From Thalassospira sp. UBA1131 (GTDB taxonomy: Bacteria > Pseudomonadota > Alphaproteobacteria > Rhodospirillales > Thalassospiraceae), in NCBI RefSeq assembly GCF_002311515.1, contig NZ_DCAO01000026.1, forward strand, positions 14,018-26,428: a stretch of DNA of 12,411 bases, written 5' to 3'. A program made the translations under genes and the position numbers. A model generated the notes under the pieces. That model ran no database searches. It saw nothing but the letters and a program-made list of their open reading frames with translations, and had not been told where the DNA came from. Positions 1-6,220 of the stretch are shown one piece after another; within the stretch, counting starts at the first letter, position 1; every line of letters begins with the position of its first letter.

Positions 1-23
1 GGGCAGGCCCCGCAAAGGACATC

Positions 24-659
24 ATGACGATTACTGAAATCATCTATTGGCTTGAACTGGCGGGGGTCGCCGTGTTTGCGATTACCGGCGCGCTTGAGGC
101 ATCCCGTCGTCAGATGGACATGGTCGGATTTGTCCTGATTGCGACCTTTACCGGCATCGGCGGCGGCACTGTTCGTGATGTCATTACCGGGGCAACGCCG
201 GTTTTCTGGATACGCGACACCACCTGGCTTGTGACCTGCATCGGGGCTGCCGTCATCACATACTTCACCGCCCATCTGGTTGAACGACGCTATGTCGCCT
301 TGCTGTGGCTGGATGCGCTGGGACTGGCAATGTTCGGGGTCACCGGGGCGGCCATCGGCCTTAATCTCGGCGTATCCCCGTTGGTCGCAATCGTTCTGGG
401 CATGATCACGGCCACTTTTGGCGGCATGGTGCGTGATGTTGTCTGCAATGAAATTCCGCTGATCCTGCGCCCGGAAATTTATATCACCTGTGCGCTGGTC
501 GGTGCGGGGATCTATGTGATTGGCACAGCCATCCTTGATTTGCCGCGCGGGCCGATTGCCGTGATTGCGTTCTTTGCAGCATTCCTGATGCGGGCATGTG
601 CGATCAAGTTCAAGCTAAGCTTCCCGGTCTACAGGGCCCGTCCGGGTCGGGAATACTAG
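24..659 (+). CDS. TRIC/YadS-family (UPF0126) small membrane protein
   Basis: A 211-residue, very hydrophobic inner-membrane protein built from two tandem copies of one unit. Copy 1 has AGVAVFAITGA (residues 13-23) and GGGTVRD (46-52). Copy 2 has LGLAMFGVTGA (99-109) and FGGMVRDV (132-139). This duplicated pattern, about six or seven membrane segments and the length of about 200 residues are typical of the YadS/YicG family (Pfam 'glycine transporter', formerly UPF0126), whose prokaryotic members include trimeric cation channels. The substrate here (cation or amino acid) cannot be told from sequence. The ATG at 24 is preceded by AAAGGA about 6 nt upstream. The gene converges on phnF with only 25 nt between the stop codons, and its own promoter lies outside the window. 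It is not a known part of phosphonate metabolism, so I treat it as a neighbour. Confidence 0.88.
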   Translation: MTITEIIYWLELAGVAVFAITGALEASRRQMDMVGFVLIATFTGIGGGTVRDVITGATPVFWIRDTTWLVTCIGAAVITYFTAHLVERRYVALLWLDALGLAMFGVTGAAIGLNLGVSPLVAIVLGMITATFGGMVRDVVCNEIPLILRPEIYITCALVGAGIYVIGTAILDLPRGPIAVIAFFAAFLMRACAIKFKLSFPVYRARPGREY

Positions 660-678
660 GGCAGCACACCCGCTGTCC
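659..678 (+). terminator. weak hairpin at the convergent end of the TRIC gene and phnF
   Basis: GGGCAGC (659-665) pairs with GCTGTCC (672-678) around a 6-nt loop, with one G-U wobble in the plus-strand RNA. It begins on the last base of the TRIC-family stop codon. No U-tract follows on either strand, so it is at best a weak or factor-dependent terminator. Confidence 0.3.
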
Positions 679-684
679 CATTCC

Positions 685-1398
685 CTACTCGACGATCAAC
701 TGAACCCGGTCGCTTGAAAAGGCGGTGACACCATATTCGATTGGCGCACCAGCGGAATCAACATCGACACTTTCTGTCGAAATCACCGGACGGTTGCGTG
801 CCTGTTTAAGCAGGTTGGCAACACGTGATGACGGAAGCGTTGCCGAAATGCGCGTGGTCTTTCGTGTGTAATCATCAATCCCGAAGCGTTTGAAAGCCTC
901 TGTAAGCGATTTGGTTTCGACAAATATCTCGACAATGCCGTCAAAGCGCGCGGCCGGAAGATAACTTGTCGCAACGGCAAGCGGGACACCATCGGCCTCG
1001 GATACCGAAAACAACTCAATCACCCGCGTGCCCGGTTTGACATCTAGGAACTGCGCAATCGTCGAATTGGCTTTGAGGACCTCGGACGAGATCAGGCGTT
1101 TGTCGGGCAAGCGATGGCGACCCGATACGATCTGCGAAAACCTTGTTTTCAAACCAAGCGGGTAGTCAAGGATCTGTTCCTGAACAAAGGCGCCGCGCCC
1201 CTGTTCGACACGGACAACATTGGAATCGACAAGTGCCGCCATGGCGCGGCGCACCGTATGGCGATTCACCCCAAAGCGCCGGACCAATTCCATCTCGGTC
1301 GGCATCTTTTCGCCGGGTATGAAAACGCCCTCCGAAATATCAGCCAGAAGCTGCTTTTCGATTTGCTTCCAAATAGATAGGCCCGGTTCCCAATCCAT
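685..1398 (-). CDS. phnF: PhnF, GntR/HutC-family repressor of the phn genes
   Basis: A 237-residue cytoplasmic transcription factor. The N-terminal winged-helix domain (about residues 7-75) has the GntR signature, with helix-turn-helix TEMELVRRFGVNRHTVRRAM at 34-53 followed by a wing containing VEQGRGAFV. Residues from about 95 to 232 form a UTRA effector domain ending IEYGVTAFSSDRVQLIVE, as in the HutC subfamily. PhnF proteins are dimeric repressors of phosphonate genes; the effector here is unknown. The ATG at 1398 has GGGGA 5 nt upstream. The gene is transcribed divergently from phnG and shares a control region with it. Two GTMTAGAC-type operators overlap its own -35, so negative autoregulation is expected. 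A different UTRA regulator is possible, but the location makes PhnF the simplest name. Confidence 0.92.
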   Translation of the reverse strand: MDWEPGLSIWKQIEKQLLADISEGVFIPGEKMPTEMELVRRFGVNRHTVRRAMAALVDSNVVRVEQGRGAFVQEQILDYPLGLKTRFSQIVSGRHRLPDKRLISSEVLKANSTIAQFLDVKPGTRVIELFSVSEADGVPLAVATSYLPAARFDGIVEIFVETKSLTEAFKRFGIDDYTRKTTRISATLPSSRVANLLKQARNRPVISTESVDVDSAGAPIEYGVTAFSSDRVQLIVE

Positions 1399-1456
1399 TG
1401 CATTCCCCGTTCACAAAACTTTCACCGCAAGACCTTTGCCTTTGCTGCTGGATCGT

Positions 1457-1485
1457 CTTATAACGTCAATAGGTATAGACGTCTA
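1457..1485 (-). promoter_or_regulatory. predicted phnF promoter
   Basis: On the minus strand, TAGACG (complement of 1480-1485; 4 of 6 to TTGACA) is followed after exactly 17 nt by TATAAG (complement of 1457-1462; 5 of 6 to TATAAT). Transcription would start near 1450, giving a leader of about 50 nt before the phnF ATG. The -35 lies inside the operator palindrome at 1473-1488. Confidence 0.6.
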
Positions 1486-1490
1486 GACAA
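1471..1490. promoter_or_regulatory. tandem PhnF operators between phnF and phnG
   Basis: Two GTMTAGAC half-palindromes abut: GTATAGAC (1473-1480) and GTCTAGAC (1481-1488). Together they make a 16-bp inverted repeat with one mismatched pair. The wider contexts AGGTATAGACGT and ACGTCTAGACAA resemble the HutC-subfamily operator type (DasR TGGTCTAGACCA; mycobacterial PhnF TGGTATAGACCA). The block covers the -35 elements of both divergent promoters, which suits a repressor acting on both. A third copy lies upstream of phnC. Binding is inferred from sequence only. Confidence 0.7.
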
Positions 1491-1512
1491 ATTTTGAAGT
1501 TGTCGACATAAG
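1484..1512 (+). promoter_or_regulatory. predicted phnG operon promoter
   Basis: TAGACA (1484-1489; 5 of 6 to TTGACA) is separated by 17 nt from CATAAG (1507-1512; 4 of 6 to TATAAT). Transcription would begin near 1519, leaving a leader of only about 12 nt that already contains the ribosome-binding site. The -35 is the right half of operator GTCTAGAC, so repressor binding should exclude RNA polymerase directly. Confidence 0.55.
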
Positions 1513-1516
1513 TTGA

Positions 1517-1524
1517 AAAGGGAT
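1517..1524 (+). promoter_or_regulatory. phnG ribosome-binding site
   Basis: AAAAGGGA (1517-1524) lies 7 nt before the ATG at 1532. It supports that ATG rather than the TTG at 1529 or an internal ATG at 1625 (residue 32). It would fall almost at the 5' end of the predicted mRNA. Confidence 0.5.
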
Positions 1525-1531
1525 CAGTTTG

Positions 1532-2032
1532 ATGACGGCACACCCCGCCCCGAATGCCCGGACAGATCAAAACCGGAATGCAGACACCCCCAGCGATCCG
1601 CATATTGCCGCGCGCCAAAAATGGATGTCGGTTCTGGCCCGCACATCCCGTGCACGCCTTGAAACCGAATGGTCGGAAAATCACAGCAGCGAAAGCTGGA
1701 CGCACCTGCGCGAACCGCAGATCGGCATGGTGATGGTACGCGGCCGCGCTGGTGGTGCCGGGCAGCGTTTCAACCTTGGTGAAATGACCGTGACACGCTG
1801 TGCGGTGACGCTGTCAGACGGCACGGTCGGGCATTCCTACGTCAAGGGACGTGATCGTATTCAGGCGCAATATGCCGCCCTGTTTGATGCGGTGATGTTG
1901 CGCGACGGATCGGCAGGCGATTTCATCGACACCCTGGCCGCCGAACAGGCCGCGGCCAAACGCGATCATGCCCGCAAGGTTGCCGCCACCAAAGTTGATT
2001 TCTTCACCCTTGTTCGCGGAGAAGACGAATGA
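1532..2032 (+). CDS. phnG: PhnG, C-P lyase core complex subunit
   Basis: A 166-residue small subunit of the cytoplasmic C-P lyase core complex (PhnG2H2I2J2 in E. coli). With PhnH, PhnI and PhnL it supports the displacement of adenine from ATP by phosphonate. Recognisable parts are ARQKWMSVLART (27-38), LGEMTVTRC (82-90), GTVGHSYVKGRD just after it, and the closing KVDFFTLVRGEDE, which ends the protein much as in E. coli PhnG. The N-terminus carries about 17 polar, Pro/Asn/Asp-rich residues beyond the E. coli form (about 150 residues), so translation might instead begin at the internal ATG at 1625, which would shorten a conserved segment. It is the first gene of the operon, and its stop overlaps the phnH start by ATGA. 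Confidence 0.95.
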   Translation: MTAHPAPNARTDQNRNADTPSDPHIAARQKWMSVLARTSRARLETEWSENHSSESWTHLREPQIGMVMVRGRAGGAGQRFNLGEMTVTRCAVTLSDGTVGHSYVKGRDRIQAQYAALFDAVMLRDGSAGDFIDTLAAEQAAAKRDHARKVAATKVDFFTLVRGEDE

Positions 2033-2652
2033 CGCCCCAACCCCAATCAGCCCTCGCCCAGACAAGTGAATTGCTGCCCGGTTTTGACCATGCGGCCTTT
2101 GATTCAAACGCTGTCTTCCGAGCCCTGTTGGATGCGATGTCGCGGCCCGGTCGCATTTATGATCTGCTGGTCAGTGTTTCCGCACCCGATGGCCTGAACA
2201 AAGCCGCCACTGCAACGCTTCTTGCCATGGCAGATATGGATACGACCATCTGGCTATCGCCAAGTTGCGCGACCAAGGCCGCGGGCGATCATTTGAAATT
2301 CCATTGCGGTTGCCCGATCAGCACGGATGTCAAACAGGCCGATTTTGCGGTTGCGCGCATTTCCGATGATCTGTCCTTTGTCACCGATCTTGCCGTTGGC
2401 AATGCGGAATACCCGGATCAATCGGCAACCCTGATCCTGATGGTCGATGAGATTTCAGATCACCCGTCCATGACCCTAAAGGGGTCGGGCATCAAGGATA
2501 CGCATAGCCTTGCGATCAAGGGCCTGCCGGAAAGCTTCCATGCATGGCGCGCAGAAAACCATCACCTGTTTCCCTGCGGCGTTGATGTGATTTTCGCAAG
2601 CGAAACCCAGATCGCCGCCCTGTCGCGCACCACCCGGATCGAGGTCAATTAA
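2029..2652 (+). CDS. phnH: PhnH, C-P lyase core complex subunit
   Basis: A 207-residue subunit of the C-P lyase core complex. In E. coli PhnH has a fold related to PLP-dependent transferases but lacks the cofactor; its role is structural or accessory in making the phosphonate-ribose triphosphate. The family signature at the N-terminus is clear: LPGFDHAAFDSNAVFRALLD followed by AMSRPGRIYDL (residues about 15-45). Other family-like stretches are LLAMADMDTTIWLSP and the late FPCGVDVIFA. The ATG at 2029 overlaps the phnG stop (ATGA), which implies translational coupling. phnI begins 2 nt after its stop. Length is close to the E. coli protein (about 194). Confidence 0.95.
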   Translation: MTPQPQSALAQTSELLPGFDHAAFDSNAVFRALLDAMSRPGRIYDLLVSVSAPDGLNKAATATLLAMADMDTTIWLSPSCATKAAGDHLKFHCGCPISTDVKQADFAVARISDDLSFVTDLAVGNAEYPDQSATLILMVDEISDHPSMTLKGSGIKDTHSLAIKGLPESFHAWRAENHHLFPCGVDVIFASETQIAALSRTTRIEVN

Positions 2653-2654
2653 TC

Positions 2655-3788
2655 ATGTATGTTGCAGTAAAAGGTGGCGAACGCGCCATCAACAACGCGC
2701 ACAAGCTTCTAGCCGAAGAGCGCCGGGGCGATACGGACATTGCCGAAATCGAAACTGATCAGATCGAACAGCAACTGTCGCTATCCGTCACCCGCGTCAT
2801 GGCCGAAGGGTCGCTTTATGATCGCGATCTGGCCGCCCTTGCCATCAAGCAGGCCCGTGGTGATTTGATCGAGGCGATCTTTTTGATGCGCGCCTATCGC
2901 ACGACGCTGCCGCGTTTTGCTTTTTCCAAACCGATCAAAACCGCCGAAATGGACGTATCGCGTCGCATTTCAGCAACCTTCAAGGACCTGCCCGGCGGAC
3001 AGATTTTAGGCCCGACCTTTGATTACACGCACCGCCTGCTGGATTTCACCCTGATGGCCAATGGCGAGGCACCGACCGAGGCACCGAGTGGTGAAAATCC
3101 GATCGATGAGAACATGCCACGCGTTTTGGATGACATCCTGAACTATGAAGGTCTTATTCAGGATGAACCGGTTCCGGTCGATGAAAATGCCCCGGTCGCC
3201 GATTTGACCCGCGAGCCGGTCAAATTCCCGGCCGGACGTGATTTGCGTTTGCAGAACCTGTCGCGCGGCGATGAGGGATTTGTTCTGGCACTCGGTTATT
3301 CCACACAGCGCGGCTATGCCAACAGCCATGCCTTTGTCGGTGAAATCCGCTATGGCACCGTTTCGGTCGAGATCGAACCCGAAGAACTCGGTTTTGCGAT
3401 TGATATCGGCGACATCGAACTGACCGAGTGCGAGACGGTCAACAAGTTCAAGGGATCAAAAACCAAGCTGCCGCAATTTACCCGTGGCTATGGCCTTGTG
3501 TTTGGCCAGAACGAACGCAAAGCCATTTCGATGGCACTGGTCGATCGTGCCATGCGCGCCAATGAAATGGGCGAACAGATCATGGGCCCGGCACAGGACA
3601 GCGAGTTCGTGATGGAACATAGCGACAATGTTCAGTCCACCGGCTTTGTCGAACATATCAAGCTGCCACACTATGTCGATTTCCAGGGCGAACTTGAACT
3701 GGTGCGCCGCATGCGCGCCGAGGTCGAAGAACGTCTGGCGAAAGCCGAAGCTGAGAATGGCGCATCCCAACCCGAGGCCGCGGAGTAA
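2655..3788 (+). CDS. phnI: PhnI, C-P lyase core subunit (nucleosidase/transferase)
   Basis: A 377-residue subunit carrying the chemistry that replaces the adenine of ATP with phosphonate, giving alpha-D-ribose-1-phosphonate-5-triphosphate; alone, the E. coli protein hydrolyses purine nucleoside triphosphates to the base. The N-terminus MYVAVKGGERAI and the segment QRGYANSH (residues 218-225) are family hallmarks. It is about 20 residues longer than E. coli PhnI (about 354). Differences I can see are an acidic, Pro-rich stretch (residues 135-155, AP/EN-rich) and a charged tail (about 346-377, rich in E, R, K, A). The start at 2655 lies 2 nt after the phnH stop. A GGAG near the end of the gene serves as the phnJ ribosome-binding site. 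Confidence 0.95.
   Translation: MYVAVKGGERAINNAHKLLAEERRGDTDIAEIETDQIEQQLSLSVTRVMAEGSLYDRDLAALAIKQARGDLIEAIFLMRAYRTTLPRFAFSKPIKTAEMDVSRRISATFKDLPGGQILGPTFDYTHRLLDFTLMANGEAPTEAPSGENPIDENMPRVLDDILNYEGLIQDEPVPVDENAPVADLTREPVKFPAGRDLRLQNLSRGDEGFVLALGYSTQRGYANSHAFVGEIRYGTVSVEIEPEELGFAIDIGDIELTECETVNKFKGSKTKLPQFTRGYGLVFGQNERKAISMALVDRAMRANEMGEQIMGPAQDSEFVMEHSDNVQSTGFVEHIKLPHYVDFQGELELVRRMRAEVEERLAKAEAENGASQPEAAE
3782..3785 (+). promoter_or_regulatory. phnJ ribosome-binding site (fixes the start)
   Basis: GGAG within the last codons of phnI lies 7 nt before ATG 3793. The open frame extends upstream to an ATG at 3628 inside phnI, but only the 3793 start has this site, and it gives a protein whose N-terminus matches known PhnJ. 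Confidence 0.6.
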
Positions 3789-3792
3789 TCCC

Positions 3793-4719
3793 ATGGAACA
3801 GACTGTCAAAAATCCGGCCAACGGGGCACCGGACTATAATTTTGCCTATCTTGATGAACAGACCAAACGCATGATCCGGCGCGCTCTGCTTAAGGCCGTG
3901 GCGATCCCGGGCTATCAGGTGCCGTTTGCCGGGCGCGAAATGCCAATGCCTTATGGCTGGGGCACGGGCGGCGTTCAGGTAACAGCCGCCGTAATCGGAC
4001 CGAATGATACGCTTAAGGTCATTGATCAGGGGGCGGATGACACCACCAACGCGGTTTCCATCCGTCAGTTCTTTGCCAAGACAGCACAGGTGGCCACCAC
4101 GGAAAAAACCGCCGAGGCATCGATCATTCAAACCCGCCACCGCATCCCGGAAAAGGAATTGCGCGAAGATCAGGTGCTGGTCTATCAGGTCCCAATCCCC
4201 GAACCGCTTCGCTTCCTTGAACCGCGCGAGACCGAAACGCGCAAGATGCACGCGCTTGAAGAATACGGCCTGATGCATGTGAAACTTTATGAAGATATCT
4301 CACGCCATGGTCATATCGCGACGACATATGCTTATCCGGTGATGGTCGATGATCGCTATGTGATGGATCCGTCGCCAACGCCAAAGTTCGACAATCCCAA
4401 AATGAACAATATGGCGGCCCTTCAGCTTTTCGGGGCTGGTCGCGAAAAGCGCATCTATGCCCTGCCGCCCTACACCAAGGTCAAAAGCCTCGATTTCGAG
4501 GACCATCCGTTCGAAGTCCAGACCTGGGAAGACGAATGCGGCATGTGCGGTGCGCGCGACAGTTACCTTGATGAAGTCATCCTCGATGATCAGGGCAACC
4601 GGATGTTTGTCTGTTCGGACACCGATTACTGCGCGGAACGACAGGAAGCCGGCCATCGCGGCCCGCAACATCATGACCAACCCCTTGGCACCGCAGATCG
4701 CGGAAAGGCAGCAGAATAA
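3793..4719 (+). CDS. phnJ: PhnJ, radical-SAM C-P lyase catalytic subunit
   Basis: A 308-residue radical S-adenosylmethionine enzyme that breaks the C-P bond of ribose-1-phosphonate-5-phosphate, releasing the hydrocarbon (for example methane) and leaving a ribosyl 1,2-cyclic phosphate. Fe-S ligands and the radical cysteine follow the unusual PhnJ spacing C-x2-C-x21-C-x5-C: C249, C252, C274, C280, equivalent to C241, C244, C266 and the thiyl C272 of E. coli. G40 in IPGYQ matches the proposed glycyl-radical Gly32. All five sit at a constant offset of +8, so I see no indel between them. There are about 8 extra residues at the N-terminus and a His/Gln-rich C-terminal extension (GPQHHDQPLGTADRGKAAE) past the E. 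coli end (281). The start is 4 nt after the phnI stop. The stop and the phnK start share one base (TAATG). Confidence 0.97.
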   Translation: MEQTVKNPANGAPDYNFAYLDEQTKRMIRRALLKAVAIPGYQVPFAGREMPMPYGWGTGGVQVTAAVIGPNDTLKVIDQGADDTTNAVSIRQFFAKTAQVATTEKTAEASIIQTRHRIPEKELREDQVLVYQVPIPEPLRFLEPRETETRKMHALEEYGLMHVKLYEDISRHGHIATTYAYPVMVDDRYVMDPSPTPKFDNPKMNNMAALQLFGAGREKRIYALPPYTKVKSLDFEDHPFEVQTWEDECGMCGARDSYLDEVILDDQGNRMFVCSDTDYCAERQEAGHRGPQHHDQPLGTADRGKAAE

Positions 4720-5501
4720 TGACCCAGATGAACGAACCGCTTCTGCGCGTTGAAGACCTGACCATGATGTATGGCGACCGAGTTGGCTGCAAGGATGTCA
4801 GCTTTGAACTCCGACCCGGTGAAGTCCTTGGCATCGTTGGTGAATCCGGATCAGGTAAATCCACTTTGCTGCGCAGCATTTCCGCCCAGCAGGAACCGAC
4901 CAACGGGACGGTTGAATATCAGACCCGCATTGATGGCGTGCGCGATGTCTATCAGATGTCCGAAGCCCAGCGCCGCCTTTTGATGCGCACCGACTGGGCA
5001 TTTGTCCATCAGAACCCGCGTGATGGTCTGCGCATGAATGTCAGTGCCGGGGCCAATATTGGCGAACGGCTGATGGCGATCGGGGATCGTCATTACGGCA
5101 ACATCCGCAACAATGCCGACAGCTGGCTTGGCAAGGTCGAAATCGCGTCCGAGCGCCTTGATGACCTGCCCTCAACCTTTTCGGGCGGCATGCAGCAACG
5201 TTTGCAGATTGCCCGCAACCTCGTAACCAGCCCGCGCCTCGTCTTTATGGACGAACCCACGGGTGGGCTTGATGTTTCTGTTCAGGCCAGATTGCTCGAT
5301 CTGCTGCGCGGGCTGGTTCACGATCTTAATCTTGCGGTGATCATCGTCACCCATGATTTGGCAGTCGCCCGACTTCTTTCGCACCGGCTGATGGTGATGC
5401 AACAGGGCAAGGTCATTGAACATGGCCTGACCGATCAGGTTCTTGATGACCCGCAGCATCCCTATACGCAGCTGCTTGTTTCTTCCATTCTGCAAAACTG
5501 A
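4719..5501 (+). CDS. phnK: PhnK, ABC-type ATPase of the C-P lyase complex
   Basis: A 260-residue nucleotide-binding protein resembling peptide-transporter ATPases but working with the core C-P lyase, where E. coli PhnK docks on PhnJ. It is cytoplasmic and probably does not drive transport. Walker A is GESGSGKST (41-49), the ABC signature FSGGMQQRLQIAR starts at 154, Walker B/catalytic Glu is LVFMDEP (174-180, E179), the D-loop is GGLDVS and the switch His lies in VTHDLAV. All catalytic motifs are intact. A one-base overlap with phnJ (TAATG) couples translation. Length matches E. coli (about 252). An oppApp-like ATPase would look similar; position and the absence of a partner permease make PhnK certain enough. 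Confidence 0.95.
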   Translation: MTQMNEPLLRVEDLTMMYGDRVGCKDVSFELRPGEVLGIVGESGSGKSTLLRSISAQQEPTNGTVEYQTRIDGVRDVYQMSEAQRRLLMRTDWAFVHQNPRDGLRMNVSAGANIGERLMAIGDRHYGNIRNNADSWLGKVEIASERLDDLPSTFSGGMQQRLQIARNLVTSPRLVFMDEPTGGLDVSVQARLLDLLRGLVHDLNLAVIIVTHDLAVARLLSHRLMVMQQGKVIEHGLTDQVLDDPQHPYTQLLVSSILQN

Positions 5502-5515
5502 CCGGGGCGAAGAAA

Positions 5516-6220
5516 ATGTCTGAAATGCTTCATGCTCAAAACGTCGCCAAAAGCTTTACCCTGCATACTCAGGGCAGCGTGACCATCCCGGTTTTTGAGG
5601 GCGTTGAATTCATGCTTTCGGCTGGTGAATGCATCGCGCTGACCGGTGAATCCGGATCGGGGAAAAGTACATTCATGCGCATGCTTTATGCCAATTACAC
5701 ATGCTCTCAGGGGTCCATCAAGGTGCTCCATGATGGCGACTGGCTTGATATCACCACCGCCAGCCCGCATTCGATACTGGAAATCCGCAAGCGCACGCTG
5801 GGCTATGTTTCGCAGTTCCTGCGCGTGATCCCGCGTGTACCGACCCTTGATATCGTTGCCGAACCGCTCGTGGCCCTTGGCACGGATCGCAAGACCGCCA
5901 CTGACAAGGCACGCGATCTTTTGACACGTCTGCGCATCCCTGAACGTTTGTGGCAGCTTTCGCCGCTGACCTTTTCGGGTGGGGAACAACAACGTGTGAA
6001 TATTGCGCGTGGCTTTATTGCCGATTATCCGATCATGTTGCTGGATGAACCGACCGCATCGCTTGACGTCCAAAATCGCGCCACAGTTCTGGCGCTGATT
6101 GAAGAAGCCAAAAGCCGTGGGGCCGCGATTGCCGGTATTTTCCATGACCATGAAACCCGTGATGCCGTCTGCACCGGGTCGTTTGATGTGACTTCGTTTA
6201 AAGTTGGGGCCAATGACTGA
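5516..6220 (+). CDS. phnL: PhnL, ABC-type ATPase of the C-P lyase complex
   Basis: A 234-residue ATPase resembling LolD/MacB-type ATP-binding proteins. In the C-P lyase pathway PhnL is needed with PhnG, H and I for phosphonate attachment to ribose, and it can dimerise with PhnK on the core complex. Walker A is GESGSGKST (44-52), the signature FSGGEQQRVNIAR starts at 153, and Walker B is LLDEP (175-179, E178) followed by TASLDVQN. The switch His is in IFHDHETRD. All motifs are intact. The start is 14 nt after the phnK stop, the longest gap in the operon, with GGGGCGAAG upstream. The 3' end overlaps phnM by 8 nt. Confidence 0.95.
   Translation: MSEMLHAQNVAKSFTLHTQGSVTIPVFEGVEFMLSAGECIALTGESGSGKSTFMRMLYANYTCSQGSIKVLHDGDWLDITTASPHSILEIRKRTLGYVSQFLRVIPRVPTLDIVAEPLVALGTDRKTATDKARDLLTRLRIPERLWQLSPLTFSGGEQQRVNIARGFIADYPIMLLDEPTASLDVQNRATVLALIEEAKSRGAAIAGIFHDHETRDAVCTGSFDVTSFKVGAND

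Noticed and set aside
1453..1469. Possible Pho box in the phnF-phnG region (TCGTCTTATAACGTCAA)
   Set aside because: The two GTC units are 10 bp apart instead of 11, and the stretch is better explained as the phnF -10 region.
3628..3792. In-frame upstream extension of phnJ to an ATG inside phnI
   Set aside because: The added 55 residues overlap the PhnI C-terminus, have no family resemblance, and the GGAG at 3782-3785 marks 3793 as the start.
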